Positions 54,478-63,112 of a DNA stretch of 64,000 nt are shown piece by piece. The stretch spans positions 1 through 64,000 of the forward strand of contig JAJFGA010000055.1 in the NCBI GenBank assembly GCA_021776375.1, in the 5' to 3' direction. Both the position numbers and the translations under genes were made by a program. How positions within the stretch are numbered: the stretch's first letter is position 1; the number at the start of each line of letters is the position of its first letter. Source of the stretch: Hyphococcus sp. Lineage in GTDB: Bacteria; Pseudomonadota; Alphaproteobacteria; Caulobacterales; Parvularculaceae. The notes below the pieces were generated by a model, which made no database searches, was not told the origin of the DNA, and saw nothing but the letters and a program-made list of their open reading frames with translations.

Positions 54478-55248
54478 TTATTCCACCAGCGCCAGCACCC
54501 GCAAGGGGCTTCCCGATCCGTCTTTAATTTTCAACGGTGCGGCGATGATCAGGGCGCCTTTGGGCGGCAGTTGATCGAGATTGCGCAGACATTGCAGGCC
54601 GAATTTGCCGGCGCCGTGGAGGATTGTGTGTGCGGGGTAAGCAGGGTCAAACCCGCCCGCCTGCCCGGCATCGGTGCCGATGGTCTCGACGCCGAATCCG
54701 GCAATGTCGCGCTCCTCCACCAGATATCGCACCGCACCGGCATCGGGTCCCGGCGAATGGGGGCCGTCATCGCGCATGTTCAAATATTCAGCGTAGCTGC
54801 GCTTTGACCAGTCGGTTCGAAACAGCACCCAATACCCGGTGGGGATTGCGCCGTAGCTCTTTTCCCAGGCTTTGATATGATCCGCTGTCAGAATAAAGTC
54901 TTCGTCCGCTGCGACTTCTTTTGAAAAGTCCATGACGCAGGCCGGGCGCACAAAACGTTCCGCCGCAATAGTATCAACTGATCCGTTGGGCCAATCCTTA
55001 CCGCTCACCCAATGAACCGGCGCGTCAAAATGCGTGCCCGTATGTTCATTGCAGCTGAATTTGCGCCAGTACCAAGCCGGGCCGCGCTCGTCATAGCGCG
55101 AGACTTCCTCGATCTCGAACCCTGCACATTGACCAAACTCCGGCGGCAGGATCAGCGTTGGGAATTCTGGCTCTAGCGTGTGGGTAAGATCAATTGTTTT
55201 GATGGCGCCCGACATCAACGCCTCGGAAAAATCTGCCAGCCTAGTCAT
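54478..55248 (-). CDS. Cyclase family protein, kynurenine-formamidase-like metal hydrolase
   Basis: A 256-residue protein with the family signature HTGTHFDAPVH (HxGTHxDxPxH, metal ligands) near 75-85, and further HAxx-type residues (AHTILHGAGKFG). Members include bacterial kynurenine formamidase (KynB) and isatin/creatinine-type amidohydrolases. KynB gives kynurenine on the route to anthranilate, and isatin hydrolase opens isatin; either fits an indolic pathway. It begins one base after the MarR stop and ends the minus-strand operon. The exact substrate is open. Confidence 0.85.
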   Translation of the reverse strand: MTRLADFSEALMSGAIKTIDLTHTLEPEFPTLILPPEFGQCAGFEIEEVSRYDERGPAWYWRKFSCNEHTGTHFDAPVHWVSGKDWPNGSVDTIAAERFVRPACVMDFSKEVAADEDFILTADHIKAWEKSYGAIPTGYWVLFRTDWSKRSYAEYLNMRDDGPHSPGPDAGAVRYLVEERDIAGFGVETIGTDAGQAGGFDPAYPAHTILHGAGKFGLQCLRNLDQLPPKGALIIAAPLKIKDGSGSPLRVLALVE

Positions 55249-55249
55249 G

Positions 55250-55741
55250 TCATCTTTCCTTTATTTTTGCTCTGTCGTAAGGCGAGCGATTAAGGTTCTC
55301 ACGAATACGTTTTAGCACATCAGTTAATTGAGTAATCTTCCGGGTTTCAATTCCTTCAAAGGCGCGCTCATAAACACCTTTTCCAATCGACTGAACCACC
55401 GCCAAGGTTTTACGCGCTTTCGCGGTCATGCGAATTTGAATGATGCGACGATCACCATCAAGCGCACGCCGTTCTATAAGGCCCTGCCCCTCCATGCGCG
55501 TCAGCATCCGTGTTACTGTTGGCATTTTCGTGACTGACCGGCGCGCGAGGTCGCCCACCGAACTGGGGCTTTTGTCATCCAGCAGCATCAAAATACGCCA
55601 TTGCATCGTATCGAGATCATAGGCTTTGAGCGCCTCAGACATCGCTTCATTATAGGTGGCCGCCGCCCTGTTCAAATTATAGAGCGCATAATCGTCAAGC
55701 ACGAACCCCTTATCGCCCGGCCCTGTTGTCTTTACTGCCAT
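55250..55741 (-). CDS. MarR-family transcriptional regulator (second)
   Basis: A 163-residue winged-helix regulator (MQWRILMLLDDKSPSSVGDLARRSVTK, MPTVTRMLTRMEGQGLIERR, wing DGDRRIIQIRMTAKA). It lies between the indolepyruvate oxidoreductase genes and the cyclase, on the same strand and with only 16 and 1 bases of spacing. It probably controls this operon, separately from the MarR at 49146. No palindrome as clear as the one at 48364 was found upstream. Confidence 0.9.
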   Translation of the reverse strand: MAVKTTGPGDKGFVLDDYALYNLNRAAATYNEAMSEALKAYDLDTMQWRILMLLDDKSPSSVGDLARRSVTKMPTVTRMLTRMEGQGLIERRALDGDRRIIQIRMTAKARKTLAVVQSIGKGVYERAFEGIETRKITQLTDVLKRIRENLNRSPYDRAKIKER

Positions 55742-55757
55742 CTGCGGGCCATTCCCA

Positions 55758-57308
55758 TCATGCCGCTTTGGCGCTCAGCCGGAGTTTTTGAATCTCTGCG
55801 GCCAGCATGACGCCATCCTCATCGGCGAATGCCGCCGATTTCAACGATGCTAAGGTTTGCGATGTCAGTCTGAAAGGTGGTGCTGGCATTTTGTTAGCCT
55901 CGTCTAGCAGCGCCAGCAACCGTATATAATTTGCCAGGCCTCGCTCGTGGGTTTCCCCATAACCTTTGATCAGACGTTGCAGTCCGGCGACCTCGCAAGC
56001 GAGTGCATAATCGTCGCGTGCTGTCATTTCAATTCTCATAAGCCAATCATCGATGCGGGCTTGTTCAATCTTAAAGCGGTAACTACTGCGGCGAACAAAT
56101 TTCAACCCACTCAAAAAGGAGAGTAGTAAAAACCCGTGCAGTTTTGTCGACGGAATGCGCCGCCCTTTTTTGAAAAAAACACCGAACCCTTTTCGCAAAG
56201 TCGGCGTTGAAAGTATTTTTTTCCCGAGCCATGCGGGCGCGAGATCGCATATCTCCTCAATTCGAGGGTGCATATAGTCACTCACGTGAACTATCTGCCC
56301 GGTTTCAGCACGGACATCAGCGCGGAACCGCTCAAACCGGCTCGCCCGGGTTTTCAGATCGGCGACACGGATCGTGTCCTCATACGCCATCCACAAGGCA
56401 AGGTGCTTGGCAACGTCGCACGTCAGCCGCCAACCACGCCGCAACCCGTCACATTTTTCATCAAGGGCGCGAATGCACGCCATGCGATCAAGATATAAAT
56501 CCGCGTAACGTACGTCTTGATAGTCAACGAGTTTTTTTAAGCCTTCTGTCAATGTGAACTGGACGGAGTTTGGAAACTCGCGAGTCATGCGCTGCAAAAG
56601 GCCACTACCCGCGGTGGACGCAGAGGCTTTCTTGGCGCCTGCCGTCGATAAAGGCGGTGTGCTTGCGGCGCCGTCGCTAGGCGCATTAGCGTAACCCACC
56701 TCAAAACCGGCAAGATTGCTGTCTACCGCGCGCTCAGAGTGGCGAATGGTTTCTTCAAAGGCGCTCTTGGCGAAAGGCAAGGCGCCCGACCTGGCAAGGG
56801 CGCCGAACATCACCGCGCTAATCGCGGCGTCAGCAGACGCGGCCGCAGCTTCCATATCATCAAGGATAAACCGGCTCGCGACCGTTTGCCCCACCATGAT
56901 GATGTCTTCAGCGTCCTGTCGGCCATCGCCGAGATGAATCTTTTCCGCAATCGCATAAACACGATGGCTTGACGCAATCAGCGTTGTCTCACCAGTGACA
57001 AATCCGCGGGTGATCGCACGCCCCGCCTCCATAATCTCGAGCGCCAAAACGATATCCACATCGCCCGGCACTGGCATCAATGCAAAAACCGGAACACTTT
57101 TTTGCGCTAGCGTCGAGCCTTGCGGGAACACCTCAATATAATAAACCGTGGCGCCGGTGCGCTGAGCGACGCCAGGCACAGATGTTGATTGCGCAATATA
57201 ACCGGAACGCTCTGCAAGCTTGACAATCCAGCCGGCCAAGACCCCGCCGCCCTGTCCGCCTAAGGCGTTAATGGAAATCTTAATCGGACGCGGCTTTGTC
57301 ATCGTCAC
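55758..57308 (-). CDS. iorB: Indolepyruvate ferredoxin oxidoreductase beta-subunit family protein (extended form)
   Basis: A 516-residue subunit, longer than the roughly 200 residues of archaeal IorB. The N-terminal catalytic gamma domain (INALGGQGGGVLAGWIVKLAE, VPGVAQRTGATVYYIEVFP) is conserved. About 300 further residues form the C-terminal extension common in alphaproteobacteria. It overlaps the alpha gene by four bases. With IorA it oxidatively decarboxylates indolepyruvate (or other arylpyruvates) to the aryl-acetyl-CoA, passing electrons to ferredoxin. Confidence 0.9.
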   Translation of the reverse strand: MTMTKPRPIKISINALGGQGGGVLAGWIVKLAERSGYIAQSTSVPGVAQRTGATVYYIEVFPQGSTLAQKSVPVFALMPVPGDVDIVLALEIMEAGRAITRGFVTGETTLIASSHRVYAIAEKIHLGDGRQDAEDIIMVGQTVASRFILDDMEAAAASADAAISAVMFGALARSGALPFAKSAFEETIRHSERAVDSNLAGFEVGYANAPSDGAASTPPLSTAGAKKASASTAGSGLLQRMTREFPNSVQFTLTEGLKKLVDYQDVRYADLYLDRMACIRALDEKCDGLRRGWRLTCDVAKHLALWMAYEDTIRVADLKTRASRFERFRADVRAETGQIVHVSDYMHPRIEEICDLAPAWLGKKILSTPTLRKGFGVFFKKGRRIPSTKLHGFLLLSFLSGLKFVRRSSYRFKIEQARIDDWLMRIEMTARDDYALACEVAGLQRLIKGYGETHERGLANYIRLLALLDEANKMPAPPFRLTSQTLASLKSAAFADEDGVMLAAEIQKLRLSAKAA

Positions 57309-59455
57309 GCGCCAAACGTATATTTTGCGCGGGCATACTCGCCGCGTTTTTGAAAAAAGCCTATGACCGCGCTTCGAACAGACGCCAATACCTTATCAAC
57401 AACCGACGGGTTATAAATGAGTTCGGCGCGGTAGAAAGATGGACACAACACCGCCGCATGGGCGTTTTCTCCGCAGACGCCGCAGCCAACACAGTCATTG
57501 TTGACGTAGGCGACAGGATCCTCGCGCAGTGGATCAGGATTATCTTTCAGAGTCAGCGACGGACACCCCGAGAGCCGTATACAAGCGTGATCACCGGTGC
57601 ATGTATCGGGATCAACACCATAACGCACACGCACAACGCGCTTGCCATTATGTATTGCCTTGTTGCGGAGCGGGATTTCGCGGCGCTGTCGATTGAGCAT
57701 GCACTCCGATTGCGCGATGATGACCTTCGGCCCTTTTTTTTGCGTCGTCATCGCGTCTTTCAGGGTCTTTTTCATGGCGCCGATATCGTAAGTGTTGACC
57801 TCTTTCAACCACTCAACGCCAATGCCGCGCACCGCCTTTGCTATCGGATTATTGGTGTGTTTTGTTTTATGACCTGCGCGCGATGACAAGATATCCTGAC
57901 CTCCCGTCGCAGCGGCGTATCCATTATCGATGATGATCAGCACATTATCATTGCGATTGAAAACCGCGCTACCGACACCGCTTGTCAGGCCGTTATGCCA
58001 AAAGCCGCCATCGCCCATAATAGAGATGGTGCGCTTCAAGGCGGCGGTATTGAAGGCCGACGCGCCGGACCAGCCAAGACCATACCCCATGGTCGTATTG
58101 CCAATATCAAACGGCGGCAATATTGAAAACAGATGGCAACCGATGTCACAGCTAACGTGGAATTTTCCAATATCTTTTTGCAAAAGCTTCATGGCGGAGA
58201 AAACTGGGCGCTCGGGACAACCCGTGCAAAATCCCGCCGGGCGCTGCGGCACGATTTCCGCAATTGTTTTTTGCCCGTCAGGCGGCAAGGGTAACCTGGC
58301 GCCGCGGGAGTTCACGGCAACCAGCGACGGCGCATAGGCGTCAAAGAATTTCTGCAACCCTTCTAAAATGACCTGACCTGTATATTCACCAGCCCGCGGC
58401 AAAACGTGTTTGCCGACGACTTTTGCCTGAATATCTGCATTGCGCAGGATAGTATTCAGCGCCTGCTCGATATAGTCCGGCTGCCCCTCTTCGATGATCA
58501 GCACGGCTTTTTTATCGAGACAAAAGTCTTTTACTTCGTCCTCAATCAACGGGTATGTGACATTGAGACAATAAATAGGAATTCTGGTTTCGCCAAAGCA
58601 ATCGGACAATCCGGCAAGCTCCAGCGCGCGGATCAGTGTGTTGTAAAGGCCGCCCTGAACGATGACGCCAACGTCACCCGCGACGCCGCCAAGAAATTCG
58701 TTGAGATGATGGCTCTTGATATACTCTACAGCGGCCGGCCAGCGATGTTTCACCTTCTCAATTTCATGAACGAAATTTGATGGCGGCAACACCACGCGGT
58801 CGTAATCACGGACCGGGTTTTCCATGGCGTCGCGCAATGTGAATGCCGGCGCGACATTGTCCTTGGCTGTAAGTGATCCGTAGACGTGACAGGCGCGAAT
58901 ACGCAACTCCAGCATGACCGGCGTGTTGGACGCCTCCGACAGCTGAAAGCCCTTCTCAACCATATCAACGATCGATGTCAGGTTGGGTCGGGGATCGAGG
59001 AGCCACATTTGCGACTTCATCGCGAAGGCGTGCGTGCGCTCCTGCATGATAGAAGAGCCTTCACCATAATCTTCACCGACTATGACCAAAGCCCCGCCCC
59101 TGACGCCGCTCGAGGCCACGCTCGCCAATGCATCTGAGGCGACATTGGTGCCGACTGTAGATTTCCAGGTCACAGCGCCGCGCAACGGGTAGTTGACGGA
59201 GGCGGCAAGCATCGCGCCAGCTGCGGCTTCGCTGGCGCTGGCCTCAAAATGTACGCTCAGCTCACTGAGAATGCCTTGCGCGTCAGCAAGTACGTCCATC
59301 AGGTGGGAAATTGGCGCGCCCTGATATCCACCGACATAAGAGACGCCTGACTGCAACAATGCTTTCGTGACAGCGAGAATCCCCTCACCGCGAAAAATCT
59401 CTCCGCTCCCGATGTGGAGATGCTCAACTTCCTTCGCGAAGGATCGCTCAGCCAT
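57305..59455 (-). CDS. iorA: Indolepyruvate ferredoxin oxidoreductase alpha subunit
   Basis: A 716-residue thiamine-diphosphate enzyme. The pyrimidine-binding half begins near FRGEGILAVTKALLQSGV with GYQGAPISHLMD and FEASASEAAAGAMLAAS. The TPP half has FCTGCPERPVF and SIMGDGGFWHNGLTSGVGSAVFN with IIDNGYAAATG. The C-terminus has two ferredoxin-type 4Fe-4S motifs (CTGDHACIRLSGCP and CVGCGVCGENAHAAVLCP). Length is slightly longer than archaeal forms. It forms the IorAB enzyme with the next gene. Confidence 0.94.
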   Translation of the reverse strand: MAERSFAKEVEHLHIGSGEIFRGEGILAVTKALLQSGVSYVGGYQGAPISHLMDVLADAQGILSELSVHFEASASEAAAGAMLAASVNYPLRGAVTWKSTVGTNVASDALASVASSGVRGGALVIVGEDYGEGSSIMQERTHAFAMKSQMWLLDPRPNLTSIVDMVEKGFQLSEASNTPVMLELRIRACHVYGSLTAKDNVAPAFTLRDAMENPVRDYDRVVLPPSNFVHEIEKVKHRWPAAVEYIKSHHLNEFLGGVAGDVGVIVQGGLYNTLIRALELAGLSDCFGETRIPIYCLNVTYPLIEDEVKDFCLDKKAVLIIEEGQPDYIEQALNTILRNADIQAKVVGKHVLPRAGEYTGQVILEGLQKFFDAYAPSLVAVNSRGARLPLPPDGQKTIAEIVPQRPAGFCTGCPERPVFSAMKLLQKDIGKFHVSCDIGCHLFSILPPFDIGNTTMGYGLGWSGASAFNTAALKRTISIMGDGGFWHNGLTSGVGSAVFNRNDNVLIIIDNGYAAATGGQDILSSRAGHKTKHTNNPIAKAVRGIGVEWLKEVNTYDIGAMKKTLKDAMTTQKKGPKVIIAQSECMLNRQRREIPLRNKAIHNGKRVVRVRYGVDPDTCTGDHACIRLSGCPSLTLKDNPDPLREDPVAYVNNDCVGCGVCGENAHAAVLCPSFYRAELIYNPSVVDKVLASVRSAVIGFFQKRGEYARAKYTFGA

Positions 59456-59583
59456 GTCGCCTCATTCCCACGCCCGATAAGGGGGCGCCAAAGGATGTCG
59501 ATGAGCTTGCCTTATTTTACTTTACTTTTCAATTGATAATCAGAATTTTGACACTTCAGCGTAATTTTCCGCGTTTGTGAGCC

Positions 59584-60939
59584 CTATTTCCACAAAGCGA
59601 TCAGAATAATCGCGGCGGGAACAATTAGTCTCAGACCCCATAGCCAGAACTTTTCCAAGCCCGCCGGCATCCCCAGCTTTCCTTTCAGATTACGACCAAC
59701 AACCCAGCCCGTGAACAGCGCGATCATCAATCCGTTAAAAGGCAGTAATATGCTGGCAATCGTGAAATCCATGACGTCAAAAATATTCTTGTCGCCATAG
59801 CCAGGCAAGAAATTCAGTGGGGTAAGTTCATTCCAGATATTAAAAGACAACAACGCCGCAATACCCAGCATCCACGCAGCACAACCCGCGACCAGCGTTG
59901 CGCGGATGCGAGTGAAATTACGCCGCTCTTCGAGCCAGGCAACCACCGGTTCCAGCGTCCCTACGCCCGTAGTGAAAGCGGCAAAAAACAACAGAACAAA
60001 AAAAACAGCGCCAATAACGCCACCGCCCGCCATCTGCCCGAAAACCGTAGGCAAAGTGACGAACAACAATCCTGGCCCGCCCGCTGGATCGAGCCCATGG
60101 GCAAATACAAAAGGAAATATAATGAACCCCGCCAGCAATGCGACCGCCGTGTCGACGAAACAAATCATCGCCACAGCGCGTGTGAGTGAGACATCTTCGG
60201 AGACATAAGCGCCATAGGTAATCATCACTCCGACGCCTATCGCCAGTGAGAAAAAAGCCTGGCCCATTGCCAGAACCACGGCCTTACCTGTCACAGCGGA
60301 AAAATCAGGTTGTAAGAGAAAGGTCGCAGCGCTCTTCATATCGGCTGTCAACACAGCATAGGCCAGCAAGCCGATCAGCAAAACGAATAACGCAGGCATT
60401 AACACCTTTGACAACCGCTCAATACCGCCCTGCACACCCCGCATCAGAACGCCCATAACACCGATCATGAACAGGCTGTGGGTCGCCAGAAGGCGCGCAG
60501 GGTTGCCCAACATATTATCGAATTGCGTTTGCGCTGTCTCTCCGTCGGGTTGGCCAGCATGCCCCATCAGGCCGGTTGCAGCAAAATCAACAACCCAACC
60601 TCCAACAACTGAATAATAGGCGATGCCGGCGAACGGAATAAAAACGCTCATGATACCGATTATCATCCAGAACCGGTTGGCTCGGTTTCGTGAAATTAGA
60701 GATTTTATGGCATGTACCGCGCTGCCGCCACCTTCCCGGCCCAGCGCCAGCTCAGCCAGCATGATCGGCAAACCGATGATGAGAACGCAGACAATGTAGA
60801 TCAGAACAAAAGCGCCCCCGCCATTTTCTCCGGCCAAAAATGGAAATCGCCAAAGATTGCCCAACCCGACAGCGGCCCCAGCCGTAGCCAGAATAAACCC
60901 AAAACCTGATGACCAGGTCTTCGTGCGCGCTTTCGCCAT
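59584..60939 (-). CDS. Neurotransmitter:sodium symporter (NSS) family transporter
   Basis: A 451-residue symporter with about 11-12 membrane helices. The first helix carries AAVGLGNLWRFPFLAGENGGGAF, the sodium/substrate-site signature of LeuT/TnaT-type carriers. Prokaryotic members take up leucine, tryptophan, tyrosine or other amino acids. AGGG before the ATG supports the start. Sitting next to indolepyruvate oxidoreductase and a kynurenine-formamidase-like gene, tryptophan or an indolic amino acid is the best guess (inference). Confidence 0.93.
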   Translation of the reverse strand: MAKARTKTWSSGFGFILATAGAAVGLGNLWRFPFLAGENGGGAFVLIYIVCVLIIGLPIMLAELALGREGGGSAVHAIKSLISRNRANRFWMIIGIMSVFIPFAGIAYYSVVGGWVVDFAATGLMGHAGQPDGETAQTQFDNMLGNPARLLATHSLFMIGVMGVLMRGVQGGIERLSKVLMPALFVLLIGLLAYAVLTADMKSAATFLLQPDFSAVTGKAVVLAMGQAFFSLAIGVGVMITYGAYVSEDVSLTRAVAMICFVDTAVALLAGFIIFPFVFAHGLDPAGGPGLLFVTLPTVFGQMAGGGVIGAVFFVLLFFAAFTTGVGTLEPVVAWLEERRNFTRIRATLVAGCAAWMLGIAALLSFNIWNELTPLNFLPGYGDKNIFDVMDFTIASILLPFNGLMIALFTGWVVGRNLKGKLGMPAGLEKFWLWGLRLIVPAAIILIALWK

Positions 60940-60965
60940 TTGATCCCTTCAGCTGCAGAGCAGCA

Positions 60966-62030
60966 CTAATAATTGATCGCCGGGCTTCCCGCAGGGTAAA
61001 AAACACCCATCAACCGCATCCCCTCATTTGATGTGCATTCAAGAGAATGTCCCTGACGCGGCGGTAAATAAATCACATCGCCGGGGCTGACCGGCGCGCG
61101 GCAATTTTCAGTCCACATCATGCCCTCGCCAGACAGTATCACAATGGCTTCTTCATAAAGGTGGCGATGAAAAGCCGCCCGCGACAATGGCACCTCGCCA
61201 ATGAACTGGGTCACTTGTGTTGACCCAACCCGATTATCCACAAGCACCTGGTAAAAACGATCCGCCATCACATTAGTTTTTGTGTGATCGACGCTAACAC
61301 GACGTTCAGGGAATTGCTGATCAAAAGAGCCCGTGGGCTGATCCGACCAAAGCACGGCTTCAGCATGTGGGCAGATCGCCGCCACAATCTGCAGGTCTTG
61401 TGCAGCTTCAATACGAAACGCCTCCCCCATGCGGATAAAAATACCTGTTTCCGGCGTCGCTTCAAAAGCCGTATCTTCGATGTGTACGACACCCTTTCCA
61501 GAAATCACGAAGAGCACTGTGTCGGAGCATTTGTGCTGGCGCCATGGCGAGCAACCCTGCGTAACGGCAAAACGACATAAGCTGAGATCTTCAGCGCCAT
61601 CCACGTGTGCTATCAATGACAACACCGACAGCGCGCCTTTGTGCGTCGCAGCGGCAAAATCAGGCGTCAAAACATAAGCGCCGCCATCCAGCAAAGCCTT
61701 GCCCGTCGCACCTCCATTGCGCGCGACTAGTTTTGCAGCCTTCATGGCGGTGATTTCCGCCTCCGACGCCTCCTCATAAGTATCCTGCAAATTATTATGG
61801 GCGCCGTCGCAATAGGGGCCGCTGCGGGTGTGTTTGCAGCCGCAGAGTAAAATATCTTCAGTTTTTGCGGCCGTAAATAGAACTGGCTTAAACACGGTAT
61901 TGCTGTGCGATCCATCGCAAAAGGGTTGGGCCTTGCTTCGCCCGCAGGCGCACCACGCATAGCGATTTCCCTGTTTCACAGGAACCAGATAAGGTTTCGG
62001 CTTCGCGATTACAGGCTCGTCATTACTCAT
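60966..62030 (-). CDS. CDGSH iron-sulfur / bicupin fusion protein
   Basis: A 354-residue protein. Two CDGSH-type 2Fe-2S motifs lie at the N-terminus (CACGRSKAQPFCDGSH near 27-42, CGCKHTRSGPYCDGAH near 63-78). Two cupin domains follow. The second is complete, with metal ligands FHRHLYEEAIVILSGEG and GHSLEC; the first (SPWRQHKCSDTVLFVISGKG) has lost part of the histidine set. The fusion suggests an iron-dependent ring-cleaving or indole-type dioxygenase, or a redox sensor. It heads the minus-strand operon with the transporter; 26 bases separate the two. Confidence 0.85.
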   Translation of the reverse strand: MSNDEPVIAKPKPYLVPVKQGNRYAWCACGRSKAQPFCDGSHSNTVFKPVLFTAAKTEDILLCGCKHTRSGPYCDGAHNNLQDTYEEASEAEITAMKAAKLVARNGGATGKALLDGGAYVLTPDFAAATHKGALSVLSLIAHVDGAEDLSLCRFAVTQGCSPWRQHKCSDTVLFVISGKGVVHIEDTAFEATPETGIFIRMGEAFRIEAAQDLQIVAAICPHAEAVLWSDQPTGSFDQQFPERRVSVDHTKTNVMADRFYQVLVDNRVGSTQVTQFIGEVPLSRAAFHRHLYEEAIVILSGEGMMWTENCRAPVSPGDVIYLPPRQGHSLECTSNEGMRLMGVFYPAGSPAINY

Positions 62031-62102
62031 GTCTTTCTTCCGTCGCTATAGTCGCGTTTATGCGGCCGGCGCTATCAAATCAGTGAAACACTTCGCCGGC
62101 CT

Positions 62103-62142
62103 GCACCATAAATACGTCAGAATCTCATAAATGGTAGGGACC
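62103..62142 (+). repeat. Dispersed motif, copy 3
   Basis: GCACCATAAATACGTCAGAATC, with a later GGTAGGGAC as in copy 1 at 16151. It lies in the 239-base gap between the CDGSH-bicupin gene and the cytidylyltransferase, again at a cluster boundary. No transposase is visible beside it. Confidence 0.45.
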
Positions 62143-62269
62143 GTTGGGTCATTCGATGGAGGACCGAGCTCTTTTGGTCCTTGTGCGACATTCAGCGGCA
62201 GTTATTTGAATGACCTAAAGCGCCCCGAGAGTGGCCATTCGTTGGGTTTTCACTTAAAATAATTTCATT

Positions 62270-63046
62270 ATGAAAGCAGTGATTCTTGCGGGTGGATTGG
62301 GCACCCGATTGGCAGAAGAGACCAATGTAAAACCAAAACCCATGGTTGAAATTGGTGGCAAGCCAATTCTCTGGCACATATTCAAAATATACGCGAGCCA
62401 TGGCATCACCGATTTTGTCCTTTGTCTGGGTTACAAAGGCTACGTGATCAAGGAGTATTTTGCCAATTACTTCCTGCATTCGTCGGATGTTACTTTCGAC
62501 CTCGCAAACAACAGCATGGAAGTCCACCACAAGAAATCAGAACCCTGGAAAGTCACGCTAATCGATACCGGCGAAGAGACCATGATTGGCGGGCGCATCA
62601 AACGCATCATCGACTATGTCAAGGATGACGATAGTTTTTGCCTGACCTATGGCGACGGGGTTTCGGATATCGATATCAGCGCGCTGATCAAGTTTCATAA
62701 GCAGGAAAAACGCCTCGCGACCGTGACCGGCGTGCAGCCGCCGGGCCGGTTTGGCGCCATCGATTTCGAGGGCGGTAAAGTGACAGGCTTTAAAGAAAAA
62801 CCCCAGGGTGACGGCGGCTGGATCAATGGCGGTTTTTTTGTGCTCTCGCCCAAGGTCGTCGACTACATAGATGGTGACGCCACCGTTTGGGAAAAGGAAC
62901 CGATGGAAAACCTGGCCCATGACGGCGAATTGTCGGTATATTTACACGATGGATTCTGGCATCCGATGGATACCTTGCGTGACAAACGGTATTTGGAATC
63001 GCTGTGGAAATCCAAAAAAGCCCCGTGGAAATTGTGGCAGGATTGA
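62270..63046 (+). CDS. rfbF: Glucose-1-phosphate cytidylyltransferase
   Basis: A 258-residue nucleotidyltransferase making CDP-glucose from glucose 1-phosphate and CTP. Motifs are [50 protein letters not shown] and [17 protein letters not shown] with the typical [10 protein letters not shown] near the end. It normally feeds 3,6-dideoxy or branched sugars for O-antigen. The SDR enzyme 67 bases downstream is the probable next step. Confidence 0.95.
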   Translation: MKAVILAGGLGTRLAEETNVKPKPMVEIGGKPILWHIFKIYASHGITDFVLCLGYKGYVIKEYFANYFLHSSDVTFDLANNSMEVHHKKSEPWKVTLIDTGEETMIGGRIKRIIDYVKDDDSFCLTYGDGVSDIDISALIKFHKQEKRLATVTGVQPPGRFGAIDFEGGKVTGFKEKPQGDGGWINGGFFVLSPKVVDYIDGDATVWEKEPMENLAHDGELSVYLHDGFWHPMDTLRDKRYLESLWKSKKAPWKLWQD

Positions 63047-63112
63047 CGCTGCGATACGTTTTTACCTGATATTAGCGCAGACTGCGGATAATGCCTTGAT
63101 GGTGGAGCATTC

